DNA of 62,982 bases from Paraflavisolibacter caeni (GTDB lineage: Bacteria > Bacteroidota > Bacteroidia > Chitinophagales > Chitinophagaceae). Location of the stretch: positions 1-62,982 of the forward strand of contig NZ_JAOTIF010000034.1 of assembly GCF_025628885.1 (NCBI RefSeq), read 5' to 3'. The notes under the pieces were generated by a model. It was given only the letters and a program-made list of their open reading frames with translations. It did no database searches and had not been told where the DNA came from. Numbering within the stretch: position 1 is the first letter of the stretch; each line of letters begins with the position of its first letter. Made by a program: the position numbers and the translations under genes. This document shows positions 18,001-27,754 of the stretch, piece after piece.

Positions 18001-19433
18001 TCCAGTTTTATCTTCATCAATCCAACTTCTTTATTATTCATATATGGCATGATTAAATTTCCATCTGCAGCTTGCTGTATTTGTGAGGGGATGTAATGGT
18101 AATGATTATAAATATTTAAATCTTTGATCTCTATTTTTTTGTCATCATTCCCGGTAATTAAAAGCAGGCCGTTGCTCTTATCAGGCAATTGTTGTTCCAT
18201 TACCAAATAGCTTTTATTCCCAACTCTAATCTTTCCAAAGCTTGTCGTGTAACTTGTGAAACCTTTTTGATTGATCTCTAATGCACTATCACTCACAACT
18301 TTAAAATGCTCATTTACTATTGAAAACCAGATTCTACTTGACCTGTGACTGTTATACTCATAATGATAAAGATGGTCCTGGGATCGTTGCGCTCCATAAT
18401 AGTTAACCGGAATGTACTCACCGGCGTTAAACTTGTAAGGCCTTATATTTTTTTACAGTTCCCTGAGCGATAAATCCTAACCGGTAATCTAGTAAGTATA
18501 TCCAGTTTAATTTTAAATTTCGGACTAAGATAAAAGAACAAAGGCCCCGTGATTTCAATAAAGTTGCAGGCACCATAGGCTCTAGTGAATAATTCAGCTT
18601 ACACATGAAAAGAGAGCGCTGAACTTTTGAAGACAACAATGGCTCTCTGACCGTTGAATAAATAAAAATGGATGAATCAGCAGCATTGAAATGCATTGAA
18701 GGCTGAGCAAACAAATTATGACTGATGCTAAATTGCGTTCCTTCCATTTTACCATACTGCATATCGCACTTCATCAATTCAAGTATGTTTTCTGAATTTT
18801 CATTTTTACTTCTTTTTAGCAATAATAAATGTTGCTCATCGGCAGGTATCATTTGGATTAAACTTTCGTATTCAGGATTAAATTCAAAAACAAATCGTTT
18901 TGAAGATATAAAATGAAGCATACTGTCAGCTTTAATCCTTTCAATTTGAAATCTCCCCAAAGATTCGTAATATACCTGTGTCATTAAAAAAACATGCTTA
19001 TTATCGGTATTCATTTGTACCACAGCATTTGTATCTTTAAAATTGACTTTCAATCCAATGAACAGAGGTAACATATTTGTTGCATTACCACTGGCATCAA
19101 CTTTCCAAAATTGATACTTGCCAGATTTAGGTACGTGGGTAAATAAAAAGTAATAATCCTTTAATTGTAGAATTTGTATATCACAGTTCTGAGGAATTAC
19201 TCCTGCTATCTCCTTAGAAAGCTGCAACTTTAGTGATTGATCATAAACATGCAATACAGGCTTTTTATTTGGCCGGAAAACCAGGAAATGATTTGTGTTG
19301 GAAACATTGGCGATTAATTGCAATTGATCATCATATCGAAGGCGAACCGCTTGGTGGCTATATGCGCTTTTTGTGAATTGAGCGTTAATATCAGGACGGT
19401 AATTACATACAGTTTACAATAAGTCATAATCAT
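17997..19433 (-). pseudogene. Frameshifted gene for a large secreted protein
   Basis: Three segments read as one protein of about 470 residues if two single-base indels are allowed. (1) ATG at 19433 (or 19427) gives a signal peptide (YCKLYVITVLILTLNS), then the frame stops soon after. (2) From about 19370 a second frame reads KSAYSHQAVRLRYDD and runs to a stop at 18427. (3) From about 18450 a third frame reads IRPYKFNAGEYIPVNYYG and runs to the stop at 17997. The joins fall at a five-base T run (19368-19372) and a seven-base T run (18448-18454). The protein is beta-strand rich, propeller-like in feel, and not in any family I know. True pseudogene or homopolymer sequencing error cannot be separated here. 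Confidence 0.75.
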
Positions 19434-19480
19434 ATGGAAGCAATATTTTTGCTCTCAACATTCAACCTATTGTAAATATT

Positions 19481-20245
19481 ATGTTCTTTATATTCTCGAA
19501 AATTCTGTTCTATTTTGTAATGCCACTGACATGGATTCTTGTTTTTTTATTTTATGCAATTTTTACCAAAGTAGAAAAACGAAGAAAAAGGTCCTTAGTC
19601 ATTGCAACAGGATTACTCATATTTTTTACAAATCCATTTGTTGTCAATGAAGCATGGCTCATATGGGAAGTTCCTCCTACCCCATTTTCGAAAGTTCAGC
19701 ATTATGATGCAGCCATCATCCTGACAGGTATATCAAGCAATGACAAATCCCCGAAAGACAGAATATATACCAACAAAGGTGCAGACAGAGTTTTACATCC
19801 TCTTCGCTTATATAAAGAAGGTTATGTAAAGAAGATCATTATCTCCGGAGGTTCAGGCTCTTTAACCAATACAAAAAGTTCAGAATCTGCGGATCTAAAA
19901 ACTATCCTGGTTTGTTCAGGTGTTCCAGACAATGATATATTACTGGAAGAAAAAAGCAGAAACACACATGAAAATGCATTATTCACCAAAACCATTTTGC
20001 AACAACATCCTGAATATAAAAAATTACTTCTAGTCACTTCTGCATTTCATATTAGAAGGGCTTCCGCATGTTTTAAAAATGAAGGTATCAAAGCTGATAC
20101 TTTTAGCGTGGATTTTTATACGAGCGACCGTACATACTTCCCTGTGGATCTGATTGTACCTCAGGAATACAGCCTTTCTCTATGGCAGAAGTTGTTTCAT
20201 GAGATTTTGGGATACATCATTTATGATATAGCAGGTTATTGCTAA
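19481..20245 (+). CDS. YdcF/ElyC-like DUF218 membrane protein
   Basis: A 254-residue protein with two N-terminal membrane helices (residues about 3-30 and 38-55) and a periplasmic DUF218 domain: YDAAIILTGISSND, GADRVLHPLRLYKEG, KIIISGGSGSL, EEKSRNTHENALFTK and LLLVTSAFHIRRASACF. E. coli ElyC/SanA relatives affect envelope and peptidoglycan precursor handling. It is divergent from the frameshifted gene, with 47 nt between the starts, and appears monocistronic. Confidence 0.88.
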   Translation: MFFIFSKILFYFVMPLTWILVFLFYAIFTKVEKRRKRSLVIATGLLIFFTNPFVVNEAWLIWEVPPTPFSKVQHYDAAIILTGISSNDKSPKDRIYTNKGADRVLHPLRLYKEGYVKKIIISGGSGSLTNTKSSESADLKTILVCSGVPDNDILLEEKSRNTHENALFTKTILQQHPEYKKLLLVTSAFHIRRASACFKNEGIKADTFSVDFYTSDRTYFPVDLIVPQEYSLSLWQKLFHEILGYIIYDIAGYC

Positions 20246-20295
20246 ACTCTAACATTCATATTTAATGAGATAGTATTTAAATAGATGTCAGTATG

Positions 20296-21222
20296 CTAAA
20301 ACTTATAGCTTACATAAAGTCCATGAGACTGTCCTGTGTAGGGGACAATAGTCAGGTCACCTTTCTTTAATAATTTGTTTTTATGGAAGTGAGGCACTAA
20401 AATACCAGTTAAAGTGCCCTGAACAGTGCCCAGCAAGATATCAGAGGGAAAGTGTCTTCCACCTTTATGTCTCAGGTAAGCAGTTGTTCCTGTTGCAGCA
20501 GCAGCTGTACCATAAAATAACCATTTAAGATTAGATTCCGGATGGTAATCAGAATAAACCTTTGCCATAAAAAAGGTTGAGGTTGCAACCAGAGCGACAT
20601 GCCCGGCATAAAATGAATTTCTAGCATTACCCTCTAACTTATCACTCATTGGTACATTAGGATTATAAGCATAAGGTCTGTAACGATCTACAAAATAAGT
20701 AGCGCCAGTATAAAGCATACCTGTCAAAGACATTGTTTCAAAATAAAGAAAGCTGATCTTGCCAAAATCTTTTCTGATCTTATTATCTGCAAGGAAAAGG
20801 AGTGGTAGTGGCATTGCTCCATAAAAAAAATAGTCGCTAATGTCTGCTGCCTTTTCAGAATACACATCAGCAGCCCATCGATCGAAGCCGTTAATATCAC
20901 TTACCTGCAAGCTTTGAATGTCTTCTATAGAGGAATTTTCCTTACTATAAATCTTGGTAAATGCATATAATGACCATCCAGCTGTGGCTAGAGAAAGAGG
21001 CACATCCACTACGGGCTTCAATTTATAAATCGGCTGTTTATCTCCATTAAAAGCCAGGGATTGAGTTGATCCCGATAACTGATGAGGCAAAGTATCAACA
21101 GCCAATGTATCATCGCGCACTTCCCTTACATTAGAAAGTGTATCCTCCTGGCTATAACTTTTCAGGAATAAAAAAGAACTCACAAAACATGCTAATGCAA
21201 TTTTAATCATCAAACGTTCCAT
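20296..21222 (-). CDS. PAP2-family phosphatase
   Basis: A 308-residue membrane protein with an N-terminal signal or anchor and several hydrophobic helices. PAP2 blocks are present: VDRYRPYAYN (motif 1 RP), NSFYAGHVALVA (motif 2, with Ala in place of the usual Ser of SGH), and LRHKGGRHFPSDILLG (motif 3, RxxxxxHxxxD). The family dephosphorylates lipid phosphates such as undecaprenyl pyrophosphate or phosphatidate in the periplasm; the exact substrate is unknown. Two close ATGs make the start uncertain by four codons. Confidence 0.88.
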   Translation of the reverse strand: MERLMIKIALACFVSSFLFLKSYSQEDTLSNVREVRDDTLAVDTLPHQLSGSTQSLAFNGDKQPIYKLKPVVDVPLSLATAGWSLYAFTKIYSKENSSIEDIQSLQVSDINGFDRWAADVYSEKAADISDYFFYGAMPLPLLFLADNKIRKDFGKISFLYFETMSLTGMLYTGATYFVDRYRPYAYNPNVPMSDKLEGNARNSFYAGHVALVATSTFFMAKVYSDYHPESNLKWLFYGTAAAATGTTAYLRHKGGRHFPSDILLGTVQGTLTGILVPHFHKNKLLKKGDLTIVPYTGQSHGLYVSYKF

Positions 21223-21519
21223 ACATTTAATCTATTGAGGGTGTATTTCAATATTAGCAACTCCAGAGTATTTACATAAATAGTTATCCCCCTGTCTAAC
21301 AGTGCGGATCAGACAGATAATCAACTATTTACAAATAGACTTACCCTAACTTTACAATGTTCGTGCCACCTAATTATCGGTCATAGTTTTTGCCCTTTAC
21401 TCTATCAAATTTTACTGCTCACCGTCATTGATATTGCTGCCTGTTATCATTGATTTAGAAGATCATACTAAATACCTTGATGAGGTAAAACAATTCGTTC
21501 ACTCTATAAATCATGTGTT

Positions 21520-22098
21520 ATGAAAAAGTATCTTCTTCTTTTAATGACACTTTCCGTAAATATTTGCATAGCACAATCCTGGACAAAAAACTATGAATAT
21601 GTGGATGACTGGAAATGTGGCCTTGCTAAGGTGGAAAAAGCAAATAAAGTAGGCTTTGTAGATCAAAAAGGCAAAATAGTTATTCCACTTATTTATGATG
21701 ATGCCTATGCATTTTCCGAAGGCTTTGCTGCAGTAAAGTCAGATGGCAAATGGGGATTTGCCGATTCTACAGGCAAGGAGGCATTAAAGCCTCAATACTC
21801 AGATGTATGTTCCTTCAGCGATGGGCTTGCTAAAGTAGAAAAGAATGGCTCTTGTGGTTATATAGATAAGACTGGAAATATTGCAATTGGACTGAAATAT
21901 ACATTTGCAGGCAACTTTGCGGATGGACTTGCTCCTGTTTGCAATGAAAAAGGATTGTGGGGCTATATTGATAAAACAGGAAAAGAAGCCATAAGTTTTA
22001 AATATAAGTTTGCTGATTCTTTCAGTGAAGGCGTTGCGCGTGTAATGAAAGATGGTAAATGGGTAGAAATTGATAAATACGGTAAGGAACTAAAGTAA
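21520..22098 (+). CDS. Secreted WG-repeat protein
   Basis: A 192-residue protein with a signal peptide (MKKYLLLLMTLSVNICIAQ) and five tandem WG-type repeats of about 33 residues, each with a G-[FY]-x-D-x-x-G-K core: VGFVDQKGKIVIP, WGFADSTGKEALK, CGYIDKTGNIAIG, WGYIDKTGKEAIS and WVEIDKYGKELK. WG repeats (PF14903 type) are common beta-rich repeats in this phylum with unknown role. A hairpin follows 84 nt after the stop. Confidence 0.88.
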   Translation: MKKYLLLLMTLSVNICIAQSWTKNYEYVDDWKCGLAKVEKANKVGFVDQKGKIVIPLIYDDAYAFSEGFAAVKSDGKWGFADSTGKEALKPQYSDVCSFSDGLAKVEKNGSCGYIDKTGNIAIGLKYTFAGNFADGLAPVCNEKGLWGYIDKTGKEAISFKYKFADSFSEGVARVMKDGKWVEIDKYGKELK

Positions 22099-22182
22099 TA
22101 TATATTTTCATCGAGGTAAAAAGTATTGGATCAACATCTATTAATACAGTAATATAACTGTTTAATATACATGCATCCTATT

Positions 22183-22229
22183 ACAACAAAACACATTGAT
22201 TTAATTAAATGATCAATGTGTTTTGTTGT
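22183..22229 (+). terminator. Long hairpin after the WG-repeat gene
   Basis: Perfect 18-bp stem, arms 22183-22200 and 22212-22229, with an 11-nt AT loop. The right arm contains a TTTT run. It probably terminates the WG-repeat transcript. The rest of the 22099-22480 interval is strongly AT-rich and I see nothing else in it. Confidence 0.75.
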
Positions 22230-22480
22230 GGTTAAGAGGACTTCCAATTCCTGAATCAACTGCTCACACATTTATCAAGAAATCAGTAATACAATAAACG
22301 TATATGTATATGCGTTCTTAAGCATACTGAGTAAATAATTATTTAAAGAATAGCGCATAAAAATAAAAATGGTGTGATTATTGCTAGGATGGCATGAAAA
22401 TATTTATTACCTTAACTCATTGAATGTTGTGTTTGAAAAAGGCAGGTAGGACTCAATGAGCAATAAATACTTTAGCATTT

Positions 22481-23029
22481 ATGCACAACTACATGTTACC
22501 AAAACTATGCACATCACGAATGTCTTTGTCCAAGGCAGCTCTTTCCTCATCTTGTTATGTGCATTACAATGATTTCTCGCCTCCAGCAATAAGTGTTACT
22601 TCAAAAGCTAAATTTGCATTTCCTATGAAGTACTTTAATGAAAACATTTTGAATTGTTATGCCATATGTAAAAACTATGTTAAAGAATCTATTCTTTTTA
22701 AACTGGTAAATCACTCGCCTTATCTATATAATTCAACTATTGAACTAAAAAGAGACTTAAAAGACTCAAATGGATCGTACCTTGCGCCAAAGGGCCATTA
22801 TCTTACTAATAGCACTATACAGAATATACAAACGAATGCCAGCGGCCCATTTTATATAAATAGTGCTTTCAGGCATTCGAATTTTGCTATCCAAAAACAG
22901 TTTCATCTGGAAAATATTACACTTTTTTCTAATTGTGTAGCAGAAAAAACAGGACGGCTTGACATTAGGATATCTAGAAAGGATCAAAGCAAAAAATCAA
23001 ATCCCAGAAAACAAGACAGGATTATCTGA
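22481..23029 (+). CDS. Possible hypothetical protein
   Basis: An ATG-started frame of 182 codons with no recognisable domain, signal peptide or membrane segment. It is Asn/Ser/Lys-rich with a basic tail (DQSKKSNPRKQD). The 549-nt open length in AT-rich DNA argues mildly for a gene, but the opposite strand also has a 73-codon frame and no conserved motif supports this one. It may be a diverged or orphan gene. Treat as tentative. Confidence 0.4.
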   Translation: MHNYMLPKLCTSRMSLSKAALSSSCYVHYNDFSPPAISVTSKAKFAFPMKYFNENILNCYAICKNYVKESILFKLVNHSPYLYNSTIELKRDLKDSNGSYLAPKGHYLTNSTIQNIQTNASGPFYINSAFRHSNFAIQKQFHLENITLFSNCVAEKTGRLDIRISRKDQSKKSNPRKQDRII

Positions 23030-23161
23030 AGGAAAAGTGCTGAGCACCAAGTCACTTTAGGAATCCAATATTTTAACCCTGAAGGAAGGAAAGACCAACA
23101 GTTTTAAACTGTGATCAACATTAAAACTGGCTTTATTTCTTTCACCATAAAATGTTTCGGT

Positions 23162-23599
23162 ATGAAATTATTGCTCCAATTTTTTATTGCTATCACTCTA
23201 ATTTTAGCTTCCTCGGGTGCTGCTAAGGCCCAACCGGTAAGTGAAATTGTTAGCGATATTAAATCTTATTTTGGCACAGCAAGCTTTTATGCAGATAAAT
23301 TTGCAGGCCGTAAAACTGCCAATGGCGACAACTATGACCCTGCAAAATATACTGCAGCTTGCAATGTACTTCCACTTGGAACATGGATCAAGGTAACTAA
23401 TCTCAGAAATAATAAAAGCATCATTGTGCGTATTAACGACAGATTGCATGCGAATATGAATAGATTAGTAGATCTTAGTAAAGTGGCCGCTAATCAGCTA
23501 GGTTATGTACAGAGAGGCTTAGCAAAGGTCAAAGTTGAAGTGTTGGGATTAAGGAGACCAATCAGTAGCGCCATTGTAGGTAAAGATGAACTAGATTAA
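23162..23599 (+). CDS. RlpA-like double-psi beta-barrel protein
   Basis: A 145-residue secreted protein: signal peptide MKLLLQFFIAITLILASSGA, then an RlpA-like barrel with GTASFYADKFAGRKTANGD, LPLGTWIKVTNLRNNKS and IVRINDRLHANMNRLVDLSK. RlpA proteins bind or cleave denuded peptidoglycan strands at division septa. This copy has only the barrel and no SPOR domain. The open frame extends 17 codons upstream to a GTG, but the signal peptide fixes the ATG at 23162. Confidence 0.88.
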   Translation: MKLLLQFFIAITLILASSGAAKAQPVSEIVSDIKSYFGTASFYADKFAGRKTANGDNYDPAKYTAACNVLPLGTWIKVTNLRNNKSIIVRINDRLHANMNRLVDLSKVAANQLGYVQRGLAKVKVEVLGLRRPISSAIVGKDELD

Positions 23600-23626
23600 T
23601 TCTTTTAACAAATTATTAAAAAACTA

Positions 23627-24259
23627 TTAGGGCAGCGTTAAATAATGCTGCCCTTTTTCATAGGTCTTCTCCAAAGCATCTACAACTGCCTTAAAGTGCT
23701 TTTCATTTCCCAGGAAGTCGGCATTAGACGCATCTATGATCAAAGTTTTTATATTATACTGTTTTATGTAGTGTGTATAAGTTTCCTGAATACTAAAAAG
23801 GTATTGATCTTCAATATTTTGCTCATAATAGCGATTTCTCTTCTTAATATTTTCCTGAAGCCTACTGATCGGTGAATGGAGGTAAATCAACAAATCGGGT
23901 TGAACTAGTTGCTGATTAATAATATCAAATAACCTTTGGTATAAACGGAATTCATCCTCTGGCAATGTTATTTTGGCAAACAAAAGAGATTTGGTAAACA
24001 AGTAATCAGAAATGGTAAGACTCTGAAATAAGTCTTTCTGTTGAATTAAATCCTTCATTTGTTTGTATCGTTCCGCCATAAAAAATAATTCTAATGGAAA
24101 GGCAAACTGACGGGGATTTTTATAAAATTTTGGCAGAAACGGATTTTCTGCAAATTCTTCAAGAACGAGTCTCGAGTTATAATATTTAGATAGTAAAGTG
24201 GCCAGCGTGGTTTTGCCCGCTCCTATATTTCCTTCAATGGTTAGAAAGTTGTAATTCAT
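23627..24259 (-). CDS. Deoxynucleoside kinase
   Basis: Phosphorylates deoxynucleosides in nucleotide salvage; cytoplasmic. The 210 residues show the P-loop FLTIEGNIGAGKTTLATLLS, the substrate-region ERYKQMKDLIQ and SDYLFTKSLLFAKITL (an ERS/DYxxxK-like segment), and a lid region with RLQENIKKRNRYYEQNI. Which deoxynucleoside it prefers cannot be read from sequence. It lies 36 nt downstream of folK on the same strand, an arrangement I recall as common in the phylum. Confidence 0.9.
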   Translation of the reverse strand: MNYNFLTIEGNIGAGKTTLATLLSKYYNSRLVLEEFAENPFLPKFYKNPRQFAFPLELFFMAERYKQMKDLIQQKDLFQSLTISDYLFTKSLLFAKITLPEDEFRLYQRLFDIINQQLVQPDLLIYLHSPISRLQENIKKRNRYYEQNIEDQYLFSIQETYTHYIKQYNIKTLIIDASNADFLGNEKHFKAVVDALEKTYEKGQHYLTLP

Positions 24260-24295
24260 CTTTAAACGGCTACTACAAAAGTTTCTTTTATATTC

Positions 24296-24778
24296 TTATT
24301 GGAGTTTTACTACACTCAATTGATCCGGACATTCATTTAATAATTGTGCAACAGACTTATGGAACTCCGGGTGGACTTTAAGTGATGCAATTTCATTTAA
24401 TGGCAATAATACAAAGCGCCTGTAATGCATCTGAGGGTGAGGAACACTCAATTCATTGCTCCTAATTATATCATCATTAAAAAAGATAATATCAATATCA
24501 ATAATTCTTGGCCCATATTTTATATCACGCTTACGCCCTAATGTTGCTTCAATTTGTAACAAATGGTCAAGGAGTTCCTTTGCCTCTAATTTCGTATGAA
24601 GCAAAAGAGCCTGGTTATAAAACGGTTGTTGATCTTCAAGCCCCCAAGCTTCAGTTTCATAAATAGCGGACTCTTTTATAATATCTCCGCATTCCTTTTT
24701 AATGGCTTCTTTTGCACTTGATAGATAGTGCAATCTGTCGCCCAAATTTCCGCCTGTCAATAAATAAGCAACGTTCAT
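24296..24778 (-). CDS. folK: 2-amino-4-hydroxy-6-hydroxymethyldihydropteridine diphosphokinase
   Basis: Transfers pyrophosphate to hydroxymethyl-dihydropterin in folate synthesis; cytoplasmic. The 160-residue chain has the N-terminal TGGNLGDRLHYL, the family signature KYGPRIIDIDIIFFND with the two metal-binding Asp residues, and VPHPQMHYRRFVLLPLNEI. The open frame extends ten codons upstream, but the ATG at 24778 begins the conserved N-terminus. Divergent from sppA. Confidence 0.94.
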   Translation of the reverse strand: MNVAYLLTGGNLGDRLHYLSSAKEAIKKECGDIIKESAIYETEAWGLEDQQPFYNQALLLHTKLEAKELLDHLLQIEATLGRKRDIKYGPRIIDIDIIFFNDDIIRSNELSVPHPQMHYRRFVLLPLNEIASLKVHPEFHKSVAQLLNECPDQLSVVKLQ

Positions 24779-24809
24779 AATTCTATTATCAAAGGCATCA
24801 AATATCATT

Positions 24810-24817
24810 TATTTTTG
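24810..24817 (+). promoter_or_regulatory. -7 promoter element for sppA
   Basis: TATTTTTG fits TAnnTTTG and ends 20 nt before the sppA ATG, in the folK-sppA divergent gap. No convincing -33 element was seen. Confidence 0.5.
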
Positions 24818-24837
24818 AGGACTTTAATAAATATGAA

Positions 24838-26589
24838 ATGAGAAGTTTTTTCAAAATATTTTTAGCATCATTTCTTGCTATTGTTGTAGCTGTATTGATT
24901 CTTGTTTTCCTAATAGTTGGAGCTATTGGGGGTATTACTTCGAGTAATAAACCCAGGGTGGAAGAAAAAACAGTTCTTGTATTAGATCTAAGCAAAGAAT
25001 TTAAAGAACAATCTGAAAATGAAATTATTAATCCTTTCGGGGAAGAAGAGGGTAAGAAACCGGGGATATATGACGTAATACGTCTTTTGTACCACGCGAA
25101 ATCAGATAACAAAATATCCGGCATTTTCATTATTGCCAATGGGAACTCTAACGGATTTGCAGCTAGCAATGAATTGCGCAATGCCATATTAGATTTCAAG
25201 TCGTCCAAAAAATTTGTCATCGCTCATGGTGACTTAATGACCCAAAAGGCCTATTTCATTGCTTCTGCGGCAGACCGGATTTATGCTAATCCTGCCGGCA
25301 ACTTAGACTGGACAGGATTTAATGTTGATCTTGCGTTCTTAAAAGGCACGCTGAACAAACTGGACATTCAACCACAAGTATTTTATGCCGGTAAATTTAA
25401 AAGTGCCACCGAACCTTTCCGTACAGATAAAATGACACCGGAAAACAGGTTACAAACAAGCGAGTGGCTAAATGACCTCTACAATTATTTTCTTGTCAAA
25501 GTTTCTGCATCAAGGAAAATAGATACGGCCACATTACATCAATTAGCCAATATTGCCGCCATCCAAACACCCCAGGATGCTTATTCACATAAATTAGTTG
25601 ATGGATTGAAATATGACGATGAGGTAAAGGAGGAAATAAAGAGAAGACTCAACATTGGCAAATGGGATAAACTTCATTTTCTTTCTATTAATGACTACTA
25701 TGAGGCCGCCCATTATAAATCGACAGGGAAGGACCGCATTGCAGTTATTTACGCAGAAGGTGAGATTGTTGATGGAGAAGGTACGCAAAACAATATAGGC
25801 GGAGACAAGTTTCGTCGAATCATTCGTAAGGCCAGACTTGACAGAACTGTCAAGGCGATTGTGCTCCGTGTGAATTCCGGTGGAGGCAGTGCGCTTGCCA
25901 GTGAAAACATCTGGAGAGAATTAGCAATGGCCAGACAAGATAAACCTGTGGTAGTAAGCTTTGGAGATGTAGCTGCATCAGGCGGATATTATATTGCCTG
26001 CGGAGCTGACAGCATTTTCGCCAGCCCCAATACTATTACAGGTTCAATTGGCGTTTTCACCCTAATACCTAACATGAAAGACTTTTTTAATAACAAATTA
26101 GGTATCACTTTCGATGGTGTAAAAACAGCTGAGTATGCAGATGCCGGAGCTGTTTACCGGCCATTGAACGAAAGGGAGCAAAAGCTGATGCAAAACAGCG
26201 TGGACAGGATTTATCTTCAATTCAAGCAGCGTGTAGCTAAAGGTCGAAAAAAAGATATGGCATATGTTGACAGTATTGCACAAGGCCGGGTTTGGAGCGG
26301 TGATGATGCTATAAAATTAGGCCTGGTTGATAAAATAGGTGGTCTGCAATCTGCAATTGACTGTGCGGCCCGCATGGTCAAAACTAATAATTACCGCCTG
26401 CGTGAATATCCAGAAAAGACAAACTGGCTGGAAAGAATTTTAAATCCATCAAAGTCATCTGATGAGGCTAATTTTATAAAACAACAAGTGGGAGAAGAAA
26501 ACTTCAAAGTATACCAGCAACTATTACGCATTCGCCAACTTTGCGGTACAGCGCAAGCACGTATACCCTTTGAGTTCTATTTACACTAA
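24838..26589 (+). CDS. sppA: Signal peptide peptidase SppA, 67-kDa type
   Basis: Membrane-anchored serine protease that clears cleaved signal peptides. The 583-residue protein has one N-terminal membrane helix (residues about 8-33) and two ClpP-like halves, the full 67K layout. The catalytic Lys lies in the first half (GDLMTQKAYFIASAA) and the catalytic Ser in the second (GDVAASGGYYIACGADSIFA). GGGSALASENIWREL and ITGSIGVF are also conserved. The likely ABC permease downstream starts about 55 nt after its stop codon, or overlaps it if an upstream start is used. Confidence 0.94.
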   Translation: MRSFFKIFLASFLAIVVAVLILVFLIVGAIGGITSSNKPRVEEKTVLVLDLSKEFKEQSENEIINPFGEEEGKKPGIYDVIRLLYHAKSDNKISGIFIIANGNSNGFAASNELRNAILDFKSSKKFVIAHGDLMTQKAYFIASAADRIYANPAGNLDWTGFNVDLAFLKGTLNKLDIQPQVFYAGKFKSATEPFRTDKMTPENRLQTSEWLNDLYNYFLVKVSASRKIDTATLHQLANIAAIQTPQDAYSHKLVDGLKYDDEVKEEIKRRLNIGKWDKLHFLSINDYYEAAHYKSTGKDRIAVIYAEGEIVDGEGTQNNIGGDKFRRIIRKARLDRTVKAIVLRVNSGGGSALASENIWRELAMARQDKPVVVSFGDVAASGGYYIACGADSIFASPNTITGSIGVFTLIPNMKDFFNNKLGITFDGVKTAEYADAGAVYRPLNEREQKLMQNSVDRIYLQFKQRVAKGRKKDMAYVDSIAQGRVWSGDDAIKLGLVDKIGGLQSAIDCAARMVKTNNYRLREYPEKTNWLERILNPSKSSDEANFIKQQVGEENFKVYQQLLRIRQLCGTAQARIPFEFYLH

Positions 26590-26644
26590 CAAAGGAACCT
26601 GGAAGTCAGTCTTAAAACATACTTTTGCCGCGCAAATAAAACGA

Positions 26645-27751
26645 ATGTCACAACGGTTCAATCAGGTATCCGCAATGCTCGCTATTACAAAAGCCAGCTT
26701 AAGAGCCTTACTTCGCAGTCCAACAACAGTCGTGTTCAGTATTTTTTTTCCATTGGTTTTTATACTGGTTTTTGGCTTTATTGGAAGCAAGGGAGGTACT
26801 TCCTATCGAATTGTTTTAGATAAAAATAGCGACACTGCCAATTCATTTGTTGATTCATTAAAAAGTTTAAAGAACGTAAAGTTTTTAGACAACAGGAACA
26901 TTGATGAAATTCATTCAGATTTGACCAAAGGAAGGATCACAGGCATTTTGAAGGTTCAAAAAGCCACCAGGTCAGACAGTAACTTTGAATATTCAATAAT
27001 TTTCAAATCAACTTCTGCGAGTGCAGATAAGTATATGACTTTTCTGCCGCTCCTGGAAAATATCATCAATAAGATTGACAAAGTCAGATACAAAGACCAG
27101 CACACTTTTGCACATATTGTTCCTGAGATAAAAAATGTGCGAGAATACCGCACAATTGATTTCATATTACCTGGTCAACTGGGATTTTCTCTTTTAAGTG
27201 CCAGCATTTTTGGTGTTGCCTTTCTATTTTTCAGCCTCCGCCAGCAATTGGTACTAAAGCGTTTTTATGCTACCCCTATCAAAAGAGGATATATTTTATT
27301 GGGCGAAGGCATCAGCCGCGTATTTTTTCAACTGATAACAGCAATCGTTATCATTGCAATAGGCTACTTTGCTTTTCATTTTACATTAGTAAATGGATGG
27401 ATCACATTTGTAGAAATCATGATCTTATGTTTACTTGCTCTTTTGGTGTTTATGGGTTTTGGCTTTATTATCTCAGGTGTTGCCAAAACGGAAAGTCTGA
27501 TTCCATTATTAGCCAATATTGTCACCCTGCCACAGTTTCTGCTTGCCGGAACATTCTTTCCTATTGATGTTTTTCCTGGTTGGCTGCAACCTATAAGCCG
27601 GTCCATGCCACTCACCTATTTTAATGATGCCATGCGCCTAATAGCATTTGAAGGAGCCCATTTAACGGATTGCTGGCTTCAGATATTTGTATTATTGGGC
27701 TGGGGGATCCTGGTTTATAGTGTTGCTATCAAAACATTTAAATGGGAATAA
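26645..27751 (+). CDS. ABC-2 type transporter permease
   Basis: A 368-residue inner-membrane permease. One N-terminal helix (TTVVFSIFFPLVFILVFGFI), a periplasmic loop of about 130 residues, then five hydrophobic helices with the ABC-2 signature region LANIVTLPQFLLAGTFFPID. Fits the DrrB/YhgE-like permeases of exporters. The ATG at 26645 is taken; the frame is open further upstream into sppA, and 26675 is another possible start. No ATP-binding subunit is encoded in the window, so its partner must be elsewhere. It runs 3 nt ahead of the next gene. Confidence 0.88.
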   Translation: MSQRFNQVSAMLAITKASLRALLRSPTTVVFSIFFPLVFILVFGFIGSKGGTSYRIVLDKNSDTANSFVDSLKSLKNVKFLDNRNIDEIHSDLTKGRITGILKVQKATRSDSNFEYSIIFKSTSASADKYMTFLPLLENIINKIDKVRYKDQHTFAHIVPEIKNVREYRTIDFILPGQLGFSLLSASIFGVAFLFFSLRQQLVLKRFYATPIKRGYILLGEGISRVFFQLITAIVIIAIGYFAFHFTLVNGWITFVEIMILCLLALLVFMGFGFIISGVAKTESLIPLLANIVTLPQFLLAGTFFPIDVFPGWLQPISRSMPLTYFNDAMRLIAFEGAHLTDCWLQIFVLLGWGILVYSVAIKTFKWE

Positions 27752-27754
27752 ATC

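Noticed and set aside
18448-18454. Programmed ribosomal frameshift at the seven-base homopolymer
   Set aside because: The needed shift is +1 (or -2), not the -1 expected at a slippery A-run, and a second break exists further upstream, so mutation or sequence error fits better.
22481-23029. A second, opposite-strand gene at 22766-22987
   Set aside because: The 73-codon minus frame has no motif; only the longer plus frame is kept, and at low confidence.
24798-25220. 140-codon minus-strand frame over sppA
   Set aside because: Lies entirely over the conserved SppA N-terminus; a shadow frame.
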